Assembly (NCBI GenBank): GCA_900320765.1
Contig: ONTN01000039.1
Coordinates: 2,532 to 12,154, forward strand
Direction: 5' to 3'
DNA from: an uncultured Eubacteriales bacterium
Lineage (GTDB): Bacteria; Bacillota; Clostridia; Oscillospirales; Oscillospiraceae
Length of the DNA: 9,623 bases
Under the pieces are notes generated by a model. It searched no databases. It was not told where the DNA came from and saw nothing but the letters and a program-made list of their open reading frames with translations. The position numbers were made by a program, and so were the translations under genes. Numbering within the stretch: the stretch's first letter is position 1; the number at the start of each line of letters is the position of its first letter. Below, piece after piece: positions 1 to 7,226 of this stretch.

Positions 1-758
1 GCGGCCCGGCGGACGTTTTTAATGAACTCGTTGAACTTCGCCTCGGTGGAGAGATCGGTATATCGGTAATAGCGGAAAACTCCGGTGTCGTCAACCTTGT
101 ACACCTTGCCGTAAAAGGCGGCGACGACCTCGTATTCCCTCGCCTCATGGAGAGTGTCAAAATGGATTATGCTGTGCTCAAGGGCGTATTCCTTGCTCTT
201 GTAATCGTGCAGGTGGCCGAACATACTGCCGTCGTGCATATTGTGCCCGTAGATGATAGTCTGGTTTGAATCCTCGGACCAGGTCTTCCCGATGAAGAGG
301 CAGCCGCCGGTAGCGTAGCTTTTCTCAAAGTTTTTGCGGAGGTAGTACTGCTCGCTTCTCGGAGTGTACATAACCGGGTAATCGACGCCTGCGCCCTCAA
401 TGTACAGCCATCCGGCGAAATCGTTGTTCATCGCATAGATGGCGTCGTACTGATAGAGGATGCCGGACTCGGCGTAGACGGGAACGGCGGGAGCTTCGCC
501 GCCTTGACCGTCGGTGCCGTCGTCGCCCGTGATCTTCTTCGGGATGTATTTTGATCCGGGAACGGTCTCGCCGCCGCTCTCCCCGGACTGTGTGGCTTCT
601 GCAAGCTCCTGCTCGCGCGAGTGCACGAGATCGGCGAGAGAGGAGTATGCCTCCTTTTCGCGGTGAGACTCTGCAACGTCGCTTATTATCATATAGGCGG
701 AAAAGCAGAACACGGCAGCGAGCGCGATAATCAGTATAATTCTGAGCGTTTTATTCAT
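1..758 (-). CDS. Class B sortase, partial (3' end beyond window)
   Basis: Cell-surface cysteine transpeptidase that would attach sorted proteins to the peptidoglycan. The visible part is 252 residues, read leftward from an ATG at 758. An in-frame TAG lies 12 codons upstream with no alternative start codon between, so the start is well fixed although its ribosome binding site is weak. Residues 6-25 form an N-terminal signal anchor. Residues 35-95 are polar and low-complexity, probably a wall-spanning linker. The sortase fold follows, with the class B-type stretch NDFAGWLYI...VDYPVMY (112-131) and the catalytic-His motif YGHNMHDGSMFGHL (170-183, His172). The catalytic Cys (TLxTC) and Arg expected further on lie off the window, so completeness cannot be judged. 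It is transcribed divergently from the coiled-coil membrane gene starting at 905. Family assignment is firm; the substrate is unknown. Confidence 0.9.
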   Translation of the reverse strand, partial: MNKTLRIILIIALAAVFCFSAYMIISDVAESHREKEAYSSLADLVHSREQELAEATQSGESGGETVPGSKYIPKKITGDDGTDGQGGEAPAVPVYAESGILYQYDAIYAMNNDFAGWLYIEGAGVDYPVMYTPRSEQYYLRKNFEKSYATGGCLFIGKTWSEDSNQTIIYGHNMHDGSMFGHLHDYKSKEYALEHSIIHFDTLHEAREYEVVAAFYGKVYKVDDTGVFRYYRYTDLSTEAKFNEFIKNVRRA

Positions 759-792
759 AAACTGACCGCTTTCGGGTGTATTCTTCTCCTAC

Positions 793-821
793 AATATACT
801 AAAATCCCCCGCCGCTGTCAA
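793..821 (-). promoter_or_regulatory. Sigma-A promoter of the sortase gene
   Basis: On the minus strand a perfect -35 box TTGACA (816-821) is followed after 17 bases by a -10 box TATATT (793-798). The predicted transcription start is near 786, giving a leader of about 28 bases before the ATG at 758. It lies back to back with the rightward promoter at 844-872. Confidence 0.75.
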
Positions 822-843
822 CAGGAGAAAACGAAGAGAATGC

Positions 844-872
844 TTGAACGATTAAGGCACGTATGTTATTAT
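844..872 (+). promoter_or_regulatory. Extended -10 sigma-A promoter of the coiled-coil membrane gene
   Basis: The -35 box TTGAAC (844-849) and the -10 box TATTAT (867-872) are 17 bases apart, and a TGn extension (864-866) directly precedes the -10. Transcription would start near 879, about 26 bases before the ATG at 905. This argues against the in-frame ATG at 863, which lies inside the promoter. Confidence 0.75.
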
Positions 873-904
873 ATGTATACAAAAGCATAATAGGGGGAGC
901 CAAA

Positions 905-1348
905 ATGACAGAAGCAAAAAAAGATGAATCCAGAAGCACAGAGGAAATGCTCGCCGAGGTGCTGCGCTGCCAGAAAAAACGCCTTTGGTATATGCGGATA
1001 ACCTCCATAGTCATTGTTCTTTTCGTTATAATTCTTACCGCAGCCCTGTTCCGGATCGTCCCGCGCGCGGCAGAGCTTGTCGACCAGGTACATACTGAGG
1101 TGAAGAAGGTCGACAGGATCATTGATGAGGACGTTCCCGAGAGCCTTGCAAACATAAACAAGCTGGTCACCGATACGGACAAGATGATGGAGAACGTAAA
1201 CGGCGTGCTGGACGAGAATACCGACGCCGTTACCGATACGGTCAAAAAGCTCAATGAGATCGACTTTGACAGCCTTAACGACGCCATCAAGAACTTAAAC
1301 GACGTTGTCAAGCCCCTCAGCGACTTCTTTAAGGGCTTCGGCAGATAA
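905..1348 (+). CDS. Small single-pass membrane protein with coiled-coil domain, function unknown
   Basis: A 147-residue protein that I cannot assign to a named function. Residues 1-29 are charged and cytoplasmic-looking, 32-50 form one hydrophobic helix, and 52-147 are a long helical region rich in Asn, Asp, Val, Leu and Lys with heptad-like spacing (for example VHTEVKKVDRIID and LNDAIKNLNDVV). This layout resembles DUF948-like and methyl-accepting-protein-like coiled coils, but that is resemblance, not a family call. The start at 905 follows the ribosome binding site AGGGGGA at 6-7 bases and sits downstream of the promoter at 844-872. A strong hairpin 14 bases after the stop suggests a single-gene transcript. 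The divergent sortase and the outward-facing helices make a cell-envelope or scaffold role possible, as inference only. Confidence 0.8.
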   Translation: MTEAKKDESRSTEEMLAEVLRCQKKRLWYMRITSIVIVLFVIILTAALFRIVPRAAELVDQVHTEVKKVDRIIDEDVPESLANINKLVTDTDKMMENVNGVLDENTDAVTDTVKKLNEIDFDSLNDAIKNLNDVVKPLSDFFKGFGR

Positions 1349-1362
1349 TCAATAAAGACGCA

Positions 1363-1400
1363 GGGCGCTCCGCGATAATGCGGAGCGCCCGATTTTATTT
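1363..1400. terminator. Bidirectional rho-independent terminator
   Basis: A perfect 11-bp GC-rich stem (1363-1373 pairing with 1380-1390) with a 6-base loop GATAAT is followed on the plus strand by GATTTTATTTT. It ends the 905-1348 gene. The same hairpin lies just past the stop of the convergent minus-strand gene ending at 1400; on that strand it is followed by TGCGTCTTTATT, a weaker T-rich tail. Confidence 0.88.
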
Positions 1401-2443
1401 TATCCGAATAAGCTGTCCGCTTCATTTATCGCGAGAGCGCGTACCGAGTCGAAGTCTACGAAGGGGTTATAGACCTTTTCAAGCTCATCGTGGAGTTCCT
1501 TTGCCCTTTGAAGCTTCTTGATCGTCTCCGATAAAATTGCCTCCGGCAGCTTTTTCGAGTCCTTCACAGCCCGCATAAAGGCCGAGTCCGGTATCGAGTC
1601 GAGGCGGATGTGCCGGTAAACCGGATAGGGATAGGCCTCTCCCGGAGGGCAGGAGACGAAAGCGCAGGAGAGCTCAGGGAGAATAATGTGCATAATCTCG
1701 CCCGGATCCATCGGCGAAAGGCACAGTATCATATCCCAGCCCATAAGCTCCGCTTTTCTGCGGACCTCCGCCATAACGGGCTTAGAGAGCCCGGCGTCGC
1801 TGTCAATGAGGAAGACCCGTTCCGCGAGCTGAGGGACGGTCTCAAATAGCGTTATCTTGCCCCTGCAGGTCAGAGCGTTCAGATATCTCCGTCTGACCTT
1901 TCCACTCTTTTTGCCGGAGCTTTTTATCTCGCGGGCGAGGACGCTCGATATCCTCTTCAGGGCGCGGGAAACGTACTCAGAGCTGTCGGGAGAAAGCGCG
2001 CTTTTGGCACTCTCTGCGCTTGAGATGAGCTTATACGCCTTCTGATACTCGGCCTTATAGGCCCCGGTAAGCTCCATAATGTCGCTGTGAACGGATCTAA
2101 TGCCGGCGCGGTCGTAGAATCTTCCGAGGTCGATATAATTATCGCCGCTCCCGCAGAATACCGGCTCGATAACGTGCGGCGAAGTTCCGTCAACAAAGGC
2201 GGTATTCTTGGCGGGGATATAAACCCCGTCGAGGCTGTCGGGGTCTCCGGAGCATTGAATGAGCTCTACGTCATACCCGAGGCTTTCGGCCCTCTCCGCA
2301 ATCAGCCTCATAAAAGTGGATTTTCCGCTCCCGGGACCGCTCTTTATAATGTTCAGCCTGTCCTTTTCCGGATCGACAAAGTCACGGTACAGCGATGAAA
2401 AGCCGCTCGGCGAATTTGCCCCGAGGAAAAATTTTGTTTCCAT
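1400..2443 (-). CDS. Two-repeat P-loop ATPase family protein (PRK06851-like)
   Basis: A 347-residue cytoplasmic protein built from two copies of one P-loop module. Repeat 1 (about 10-87) has a canonical Walker A, GPGSGKST at 36-43, followed by LGYDVELIQCSGDPDSLDGVYIP and AFVDG. Repeat 2 (about 191-266) keeps the same order (RGKITLFETV, RVFLIDSDAGLSKPVM, MGWDMILCLSPMDPG, IILPELSCAFVS), but at the Walker A position (214-222) the GKS/T core is lost. The family is known to me as a conserved, uncharacterised ATPase of Firmicutes (PRK06851); naming is from memory of the family pattern. The biochemical role is unknown. It starts with ATG at 2443, with only a distant AAAGGAAAG upstream. It is divergent from the M3 peptidase gene and shares the hairpin at 1363-1390 with the gene it converges on. 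Confidence 0.8.
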   Translation of the reverse strand: METKFFLGANSPSGFSSLYRDFVDPEKDRLNIIKSGPGSGKSTFMRLIAERAESLGYDVELIQCSGDPDSLDGVYIPAKNTAFVDGTSPHVIEPVFCGSGDNYIDLGRFYDRAGIRSVHSDIMELTGAYKAEYQKAYKLISSAESAKSALSPDSSEYVSRALKRISSVLAREIKSSGKKSGKVRRRYLNALTCRGKITLFETVPQLAERVFLIDSDAGLSKPVMAEVRRKAELMGWDMILCLSPMDPGEIMHIILPELSCAFVSCPPGEAYPYPVYRHIRLDSIPDSAFMRAVKDSKKLPEAILSETIKKLQRAKELHDELEKVYNPFVDFDSVRALAINEADSLFG

Positions 2444-2505
2444 TTATGTATCACTCGCTTTCCTTTTAGCTGTATCATTACTATGCCGAACCCTGCCCAA
2501 ACGTG

Positions 2506-2533
2506 TTGACGAAACGGGTAAAAGTGGTATAAT
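2506..2533 (+). promoter_or_regulatory. Sigma-A promoter of the M3 peptidase gene
   Basis: The -35 box TTGACG (2506-2511), a 16-base spacer and a perfect -10 box TATAAT (2528-2533) with a TGG extension directly before it. The predicted start near 2540 leaves a leader of about 30 bases containing GGAGG before the ATG at 2570. Confidence 0.85.
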
Positions 2534-2569
2534 CTATGTATTATTGTATCCTGAATGGGAGGAATTATT

Positions 2570-4273
2570 ATGAAGTTTTCTGAAATGAAATATGAAAGAC
2601 CCGACGCCGAAAAGCTGAAGGCGGAGCTGACTGAGCTTACTGAGAAGCTTAAGTCCAGCGAGAGCTACGAGGCAGCGAGGGAGGTTTTCCTTGAGCGGGA
2701 AAAGCTTACTAAGCATATCGAGACCCTCGGAACCCTTGTATCTATCCGCCATTCCATCGATACTCGGGATTCGTTCTATGAGGAGGAGCAGAACTTCTGG
2801 AACGAGCTCGGCCCCGAGCTTGGCGAGTATTCGCAGAACTGGACTATGGCTCTTCTAAGCTCAAAATTCAGACCGGAATTTGAAAAGGAATTCGGCTCGC
2901 TGCTGTTCCTGAACGCTGAGATCGAGCTCAAGTCTTTCTCGCCCGAGATCATCCCCGAGCTCCAGGCCGAAAACGACCTCACTATGCAATATGCGAAGCT
3001 CATCGCTTCGGCGCAGATCCCGTTTGACGGCGGAGTGTATACTCTCTCGCAGCTCTCTCCGTTTAAGAATTCCGGAGACGACGATATAAGGCTTCGCGCG
3101 TGGAAGGCTGAGGGCGCCTGGTACAAGGAGCATCAGGCTGAGCTTGACGATATCTACGACAAGCTCGTCCACCTGAGAGACAAGATGGGCAGAAAGCTCG
3201 GCTACGACGGCTACACCGAGCTCGGCTACTACCGTATGGGCAGAAACTGCTACACAAAGGACGACGTTGAGAAGTTCCGCGCGGCTGTGAGAAAGTATCT
3301 CGTCCCCGTCGCCGATTCCACCTACCGCGAGCAGGCAAAGCGGCTTGGCAAAGAGTACCCGATGAGCTTTGCCGATAACCAGCTCTCCTTCCGCTCTGGC
3401 AATCCGAAGCCGCAGGGCACGCCGGAGGACATAGTAAACGCCGGCTCCAAGTTCTATGACGAGCTGAGCCCAGAGACCTCGGAGTTCTTTAAGGTTATGC
3501 GCGAAAACGAGCTTATGGATCTCCTTTCGACCGAGGGCAAGGAGGGCGGCGGCTACTGCACCAGCATCCCGGACTATGAGGTGCCCTTTATCTTCGCGAA
3601 CTTCAACGGGACTCAGGGCGACGTGGAGGTGGTTACCCACGAGGCCGGTCACGCCTTTGCCTGCTATACAAACCGCAAGCGCGTTCCGGGTAGCTACGTA
3701 TGGCCGAGCATGGAGGCCTGCGAGGTCCACTCGATGAGCATGGAGTTTATGGCGTGGCCGTGGGCGGAGGACTTCTTCGGTCCGGACGCCCGCAAGTTCC
3801 GCTATTCTCACCTTGCCGGAGCTCTCCAGTTTATTCCCTACGGCACCATGGTGGACCACTTCCAGCACATCGTATATGAAAAGCCGGATATGACCCCGCG
3901 CGAGCGCCACGACGTATGGAAAAAGCTCCTCGGCGAGTATATGCCGTGGGTCAGGCTCGACGGAGAAATACCCTTCTACGCGGACGGCGAGGGGTGGCAG
4001 CGCCAGAGCCATATTTACGAGATGCCGTTCTATTATATCGACTATTGCCTCGCGCAGACCGTTTCGCTCCAGTTTTGGGCTATGCTGCAGGAGGACAGAG
4101 AGCTTGCCTGGCGCAAGTATATGGCTTATACCGTTCAGGGCGGCAGCCGCGTGTTTACTGAGCTCCTTGAAAACGCCGGTCTTGAGAGCCCGTTCGAGGA
4201 ATCCTGCCTCAGGGGAGTATGCGAAAAGGCGGCGGCATGGCTCGATTCATATGACCTTACCGGAATTGAATAA
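2570..4273 (+). CDS. M3-family zinc oligoendopeptidase
   Basis: A 567-residue metallopeptidase expected to cleave short peptides in the cytoplasm. There is no signal peptide. The zinc site is visible: HEAGH at 357-361 (two His ligands, Glu358 catalytic) and, 24 residues on, EACEVHSMSMEF, in which Glu385 is the likely third ligand. C-terminal motifs typical of M3 enzymes follow, such as the Tyr/His-rich HIYEMPFYYIDYCLAQ segment that lines the substrate site. The length and the EVHSMSMEF variant fit the M3 subgroup distinct from classical PepF (TIGR02289-type), which I judge from memory. The start at 2570 is chosen over an in-frame ATG at 2555 because GGAGG lies 7 bases before it and the 2555 start would have no binding site. 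It stands alone between its own promoter and a hairpin. Confidence 0.93.
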   Translation: MKFSEMKYERPDAEKLKAELTELTEKLKSSESYEAAREVFLEREKLTKHIETLGTLVSIRHSIDTRDSFYEEEQNFWNELGPELGEYSQNWTMALLSSKFRPEFEKEFGSLLFLNAEIELKSFSPEIIPELQAENDLTMQYAKLIASAQIPFDGGVYTLSQLSPFKNSGDDDIRLRAWKAEGAWYKEHQAELDDIYDKLVHLRDKMGRKLGYDGYTELGYYRMGRNCYTKDDVEKFRAAVRKYLVPVADSTYREQAKRLGKEYPMSFADNQLSFRSGNPKPQGTPEDIVNAGSKFYDELSPETSEFFKVMRENELMDLLSTEGKEGGGYCTSIPDYEVPFIFANFNGTQGDVEVVTHEAGHAFACYTNRKRVPGSYVWPSMEACEVHSMSMEFMAWPWAEDFFGPDARKFRYSHLAGALQFIPYGTMVDHFQHIVYEKPDMTPRERHDVWKKLLGEYMPWVRLDGEIPFYADGEGWQRQSHIYEMPFYYIDYCLAQTVSLQFWAMLQEDRELAWRKYMAYTVQGGSRVFTELLENAGLESPFEESCLRGVCEKAAAWLDSYDLTGIE

Positions 4274-4282
4274 GCATAGTAT

Positions 4283-4319
4283 AATTATGGCATCGGAAAA
4301 ACCGATGCCATAATTTTAT
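4283..4319. terminator. Shared hairpin terminator between the M3 peptidase gene and spoIIID
   Basis: A perfect 14-bp stem (4283-4296 pairing with 4302-4315) with an AAAAA loop is followed by TTTATC on the plus strand. The stem ends one base before the stop codon of the convergent spoIIID gene. Its A/T-rich base gives T-rich tails in both directions, so it probably serves both genes, more clearly the plus-strand one. Confidence 0.8.
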
Positions 4320-4561
4320 CCCTTGTATTTACGTCGCGTCGCCTCGCCGCCCCGGATATGGCGCTCGGACTTGTTGAACTCAAGTATCTCCTTTACCTTC
4401 AGGTATAGATTCCGGTCCGAAGCCTTGAGCCTTTCGGATATGTCCTTATGTACGGTGCTTTTGGATATGCCGAATTTCTTCGCCGCCGCCCGCACCGTGG
4501 CGCGGCTCTCTATGATGTATTCCGCGAGCTCTATTGCCCGCTCCTCGATAGAGTTTTTCAT
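4316..4561 (-). CDS. spoIIID: Sporulation transcriptional regulator SpoIIID
   Basis: An 81-residue DNA-binding protein that, in Bacillus and Clostridia, acts in the mother cell during sporulation to activate and repress sigma-E regulon genes and to help switch to sigma-K. The family signature is almost intact: a helix-turn-helix at about 21-45 (ATVRAAAKKFGISKSTVHKD), then VKEILEFNKSERHIRGGEAT and a basic tail RRKYKG. It lacks about a dozen C-terminal residues present in the Bacillus subtilis protein, which is common in Clostridia. The ATG at 4561 follows GGGAG at about 9 bases. It is monocistronic here, between a convergent peptidase gene and a divergent lipoprotein gene. Its presence implies a spore-forming lineage. 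In characterised species it is transcribed by sigma-E; I could not identify a convincing sigma-E promoter. Confidence 0.96.
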   Translation of the reverse strand: MKNSIEERAIELAEYIIESRATVRAAAKKFGISKSTVHKDISERLKASDRNLYLKVKEILEFNKSERHIRGGEATRRKYKG

Positions 4562-4715
4562 ATCTTACCACTCCCGGACATTGGTTCCTTATAGCTGCCG
4601 TCTGCTTAAGCTTATGAGCGTATGGCTTGAGATATGAGGGGAGAGAAGTAAGGCGCAAGAGTCAACTGTTACTTGAAGCTGTGTTTTGTTATTTTTAAAA
4701 GCGAAAAAGCAATTG

Positions 4716-4744
4716 TTGACAAACCTCGTAACATATGGTATCTT
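4716..4744 (+). promoter_or_regulatory. Sigma-A promoter of the transglutaminase gene and possibly the pilus cluster
   Basis: A perfect -35 box TTGACA (4716-4721), a 17-base spacer and a weaker -10 box TATCTT (4739-4744) preceded by a TGG extension. The leader would be about 35 bases long and includes the T6 run at 4765-4770. It is the only good promoter seen upstream of the seven rightward genes. Confidence 0.7.
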
Positions 4745-4771
4745 GATTATAGGATAGAATAATCTTTTTTC

Positions 4772-4783
4772 AGGCGGTGATCT
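4772..4783 (+). promoter_or_regulatory. Near-perfect Shine-Dalgarno sequence
   Basis: AGGCGGTGATCT differs by one base from the extended anti-Shine-Dalgarno complement AGGAGGTGATCT. The GG core is 7 bases before the ATG at 4785, which fixes that start and predicts strong translation. Confidence 0.8.
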
Positions 4784-4784
4784 G

Positions 4785-5801
4785 ATGAACAAAAATATTC
4801 TGTGCGTTATTCTTTCGCTTGTAATCATACTTGGGCTTATATCGGCATGCGCTTCCGCCGGCGCGGATGAGATAGATCTCACGGAGCTTGACGCCGGGGA
4901 AATGTCTGATGTCGACCTCGGCTTTCTCATAGATGATATAATACCCCTGGCTGGCGCGCCTGCGATCTCGCTTCTCCTCTTACCTGAGGCCTCAGGAAAG
5001 ATGGTCAAGAGCAACAGCTCCGCCGTTATCGACTACTCAAATACTGAGGACGGATATATAATGTGCGCCTGGCTTGCGAAGACGGACAGCAGAATAAAAA
5101 TAATACTGCAGGGCCCGGAAACAAAATATACCTACGATCTTAAAAACAACGGCGATTATGAGACCTTCCCGCTCTCAGATGGCAGCGGCGCCTATACTGT
5201 GGGCATATACAGGAACACTACGGGTACGAAGTACACGAAGATAATCAGCGTCTCCTTTACCGCAAAGCTTACGGATGAACTGGCTCCGTTTTTAAGGCCG
5301 AATCAGTACGTAAACTTCAATGAAGAGAGCAAAACCGTAGCGAAAGCGGCTGAGGTGTGCAAGGACTGCACCACCAATCTCGAAAAGGTCGCCGCCGTAT
5401 ATGAATGGGTCATTTCAAGGCTTACCTATGATACCGATAAGGCGGCCGATATCAAGGCGGGGAAGATAAAGAGTTACATACCAGACGTCGATAATATCCT
5501 GTCTATAAGAAAGGGAATCTGCTTCGACTACGCATCCCTGATGAGCGCAATGCTGAGAAGTCAGGGCGTTCCCGTAAAGCTCATAACCGGAACGGTCAAG
5601 GGCGGCGGGAATCATGCGTGGATAAACGTGTGGAGCGAGACCGAGGGCTGGATAACTGCCGCGATATATTTTAACGGCGAGACCTGGGAGCGTATGGACC
5701 CCACCTTCGCTTCAAGCTCAAGAAAATCCTCCTCAAAGACAAAACAGATGGTGAAATACATAGGAAACGGCACTAATTACACGGCGAAATACCAGTATTA
5801 A
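4785..5801 (+). CDS. Secreted transglutaminase-domain lipoprotein
   Basis: A 338-residue exported protein. Residues 1-21 are a signal peptide ending in the lipobox ISAC, so Cys22 is the likely lipidated residue and the protein would be anchored on the outer face of the membrane. Residues about 72-165 look like a beta-sandwich domain (VIDYSNTEDGYIMCAW through TKIISVSF) that often precedes this catalytic domain in Clostridia. Residues about 180-315 form a transglutaminase-like cysteine-enzyme core with a complete apparent triad: Cys246 in KGICFDYA, His277 in NHAWINV and Asp305 in RMDPTF. Such proteins can be protein cross-linkers, amidases or proteases; the substrate is not predictable. It ends 32 bases before the platform gene of the pilus cluster with no terminator between, so co-expression with the pilus is plausible but unproven. 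Confidence 0.88.
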   Translation: MNKNILCVILSLVIILGLISACASAGADEIDLTELDAGEMSDVDLGFLIDDIIPLAGAPAISLLLLPEASGKMVKSNSSAVIDYSNTEDGYIMCAWLAKTDSRIKIILQGPETKYTYDLKNNGDYETFPLSDGSGAYTVGIYRNTTGTKYTKIISVSFTAKLTDELAPFLRPNQYVNFNEESKTVAKAAEVCKDCTTNLEKVAAVYEWVISRLTYDTDKAADIKAGKIKSYIPDVDNILSIRKGICFDYASLMSAMLRSQGVPVKLITGTVKGGGNHAWINVWSETEGWITAAIYFNGETWERMDPTFASSSRKSSSKTKQMVKYIGNGTNYTAKYQY

Positions 5802-5833
5802 AATAATTACTGTTAAGAATGGAGTGAAAGGTT

Positions 5834-6886
5834 TTGGGAAGAAATAAACAGAAGGTACCGGCGAATTATCTGCCCGTTTTTTGCCGGGAGCTTTACCAGA
5901 TGGTCCGCTCCGGCATCCCCGTATCTGAGGGCCTCGGTCTCCTCCGCGAGGACGAGACGGATAAGGAGGTCCTATCGTGGCTCGACTCGCTTTGCAGCTA
6001 TACAAATGAGGGAATGCCCCTTGCCGAGGCACTGAATAAGACTGAGGCGTTTCCGGAGTATATGGTCGATATGATCTCTCTGGCGGAGAATACCGGCCGC
6101 CTTGAGGACGTGCTTCTCTCCCTCCAGCATCACTATGAGCGCCAGAACCGTATGCGCTCCGACGCTATCGGGGCATTTACCGTTCCGGTCATTCTGCTTG
6201 TCGTAATGATCGCCGTCGTTATCCTGCTCATCACCCAGGTGCTTCCGGTATTTGACCGCGTGTTTGCCCAGCTCGGCGTAAAGATGGGCGGCTTTGCCAC
6301 CGGTATGATGAACTTTGGCTCGGCGCTTGCGAAGGTCGGCACAGTTCTTGCCGCTATCGTGGGAGTTATTGCGGTAATAGCCATAGTTATAGCCGCCGTT
6401 CCCTCGCTCCGCACCGGCTTTGCCGCGTGGTTTAAGAAGAACTTCGGCGGAAAAGGCGTGCTCGGCAAGATGGCGGTATCCCGTTTTGCCTCTTCAATGG
6501 CTATGGCGACTGCCAGCGGAATGAGCATGGACGAGTCCGTTGAGCTTGCCGCAAAGCTCTGCGGCGGCGCTAAAGAAATTGATGAGAAGACGGCGAAATG
6601 CCGCGCCGATATAGAGGCCGGAGTCAGCCCGGCCGACGCTCTTGCCGGCTGCGACCTGTTCTCGAACCGCGATTGCAGGCTTCTGAAGCTTGCTGAGCGC
6701 ACCGGAAACCTGCCAGAGACGCTTGACGATCTCGCAAAGAGGCAGGAGGAGGAGAGCCTGCGCTCCATCGATAAGCTGGTAGGAACGGTTGAGCCCGCTA
6801 TCGTAGTGATTACGAGCGTGCTTGCGGGTCTTATCCTCGTCAGCGTTATGCTTCCTCTTATGGGCCTATTACAGAGCATAGGCTGA
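5834..6886 (+). CDS. pilC: PilC/GspF-family pilus assembly platform protein
   Basis: A 350-residue inner-membrane platform protein of type IV pilus and type II secretion machines, on which the cytoplasmic ATPases act to insert or remove pilins. It has two GspF domains: residues about 13-137 with AENTGRLEDVL (84-94), and about 214-345 with AERTGNLPETL (287-297), the conserved short motif in each copy. Hydrophobic segments at about 112-137, 167-190 and 321-347 give the usual three membrane helices. The start is a TTG at 5834, preceded by GGAGTGA at about 6 bases; the next in-frame Met is inside the conserved first domain, so TTG is preferred. The length is slightly below the 400 residues usual for proteobacterial PilC and close to Gram-positive ComGB-type proteins. 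It heads the pilus cluster. Confidence 0.92.
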   Translation: MGRNKQKVPANYLPVFCRELYQMVRSGIPVSEGLGLLREDETDKEVLSWLDSLCSYTNEGMPLAEALNKTEAFPEYMVDMISLAENTGRLEDVLLSLQHHYERQNRMRSDAIGAFTVPVILLVVMIAVVILLITQVLPVFDRVFAQLGVKMGGFATGMMNFGSALAKVGTVLAAIVGVIAVIAIVIAAVPSLRTGFAAWFKKNFGGKGVLGKMAVSRFASSMAMATASGMSMDESVELAAKLCGGAKEIDEKTAKCRADIEAGVSPADALAGCDLFSNRDCRLLKLAERTGNLPETLDDLAKRQEEESLRSIDKLVGTVEPAIVVITSVLAGLILVSVMLPLMGLLQSIG

Positions 6887-6896
6887 GGATAAGAAG

Positions 6897-7226
6897 ATGA
6901 AAAGAAATTACAGAAACCGCGGCGTATGGCTTTCCGTACTGCTCGGCCTCTGCGTATTCGCTATAGTTGCGGCTATTGTGCTTTCTGCCGTGAGCAAAGC
7001 ATCAGAGGCGTCCGACAGGGAGGGACTCAAGCTCGCGGAGGACGCTATAAGAAAAGCTGCCGTCAGCGTCTACGCGCTGGAGGGCGCTTATCCCGCCACC
7101 TATGAGGATCTCAAGGCGCAGAGCGGCATAGCGGTAGATGAGGAAAAGTACATCGTTCAGTATGAGATTTTCGCCTCGAACATAATGCCGGAGATAACGG
7201 TTTTGGATAGGACGGTGTTCGGATGA
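6897..7226 (+). CDS. Pilin-like single-pass protein without prepilin cleavage motif
   Basis: A 109-residue protein with a basic N-terminus (MKRNYRNRG), one hydrophobic helix at about 11-33, an amphipathic helix at about 38-61 and a small C-terminal domain (YPATYEDLKAQSGI, then KYIVQYEIF and EITVLD). The helix followed by YALEGAYPATYEDLK resembles the alpha-1 and following loop of GspG/type IV pilins, but there is no G-[FL]xxxE processing site. That suggests a minor pilin-like or PilN/O-like membrane component that is not cleaved. It begins 10 bases after the pilC stop behind GAGGATAAG, and its stop overlaps the next start (ATGA), so it is translationally coupled within the cluster. Function is inferred from position only. 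Confidence 0.78.
   Translation: MKRNYRNRGVWLSVLLGLCVFAIVAAIVLSAVSKASEASDREGLKLAEDAIRKAAVSVYALEGAYPATYEDLKAQSGIAVDEEKYIVQYEIFASNIMPEITVLDRTVFG

Noticed and set aside
863..904. Upstream in-frame ATG giving 14 extra residues to the coiled-coil protein
   Set aside because: This ATG lies within the promoter, upstream of the predicted transcription start, and has no ribosome binding site.
799..1425. Minus-strand open frame (208 codons) opposite the coiled-coil gene
   Set aside because: It crosses both the terminator hairpin at 1363-1390 and the promoter at 844-872, so it cannot be a sensible gene beside the real one.
2555..2569. Upstream in-frame ATG of the M3 peptidase (five extra residues MGGII)
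   Set aside because: The extra codons are the ribosome binding site GGAGG itself, read as coding; the ATG at 2570 has correct spacing.
2861..4012. Long open frame (383 codons) on the minus strand opposite the M3 peptidase gene
   Set aside because: It lies wholly antisense to a gene with clear zinc-site motifs, has no ribosome binding site, and its Ala/Val/Leu/Arg-rich composition is what codon bias of the real gene produces on the opposite strand.
4617..4624. CATACGCT on the minus strand upstream of spoIIID as a sigma-E -10 box
   Set aside because: It resembles the sigma-E -10 consensus, but there is no matching -35 element at the usual distance, so I do not call a promoter although spoIIID is normally sigma-E dependent.
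4589..5014. Minus-strand open frame (141 codons) covering the spacer between spoIIID and the transglutaminase gene
   Set aside because: It overlaps the promoter, the ribosome binding site and the signal-peptide region of the transglutaminase gene and shows no protein family features.
5777..5804. TTACAC and TAAAAT 16 bases apart as a promoter for the pilus genes
   Set aside because: The -35 match is only two of six bases and lies inside the transglutaminase coding sequence; too weak to report.
6133..6879. Open frame (248 codons) on the minus strand opposite pilC
   Set aside because: Antisense shadow of the platform gene; Ser/Thr/Ile-rich without a recognisable domain or start signal.
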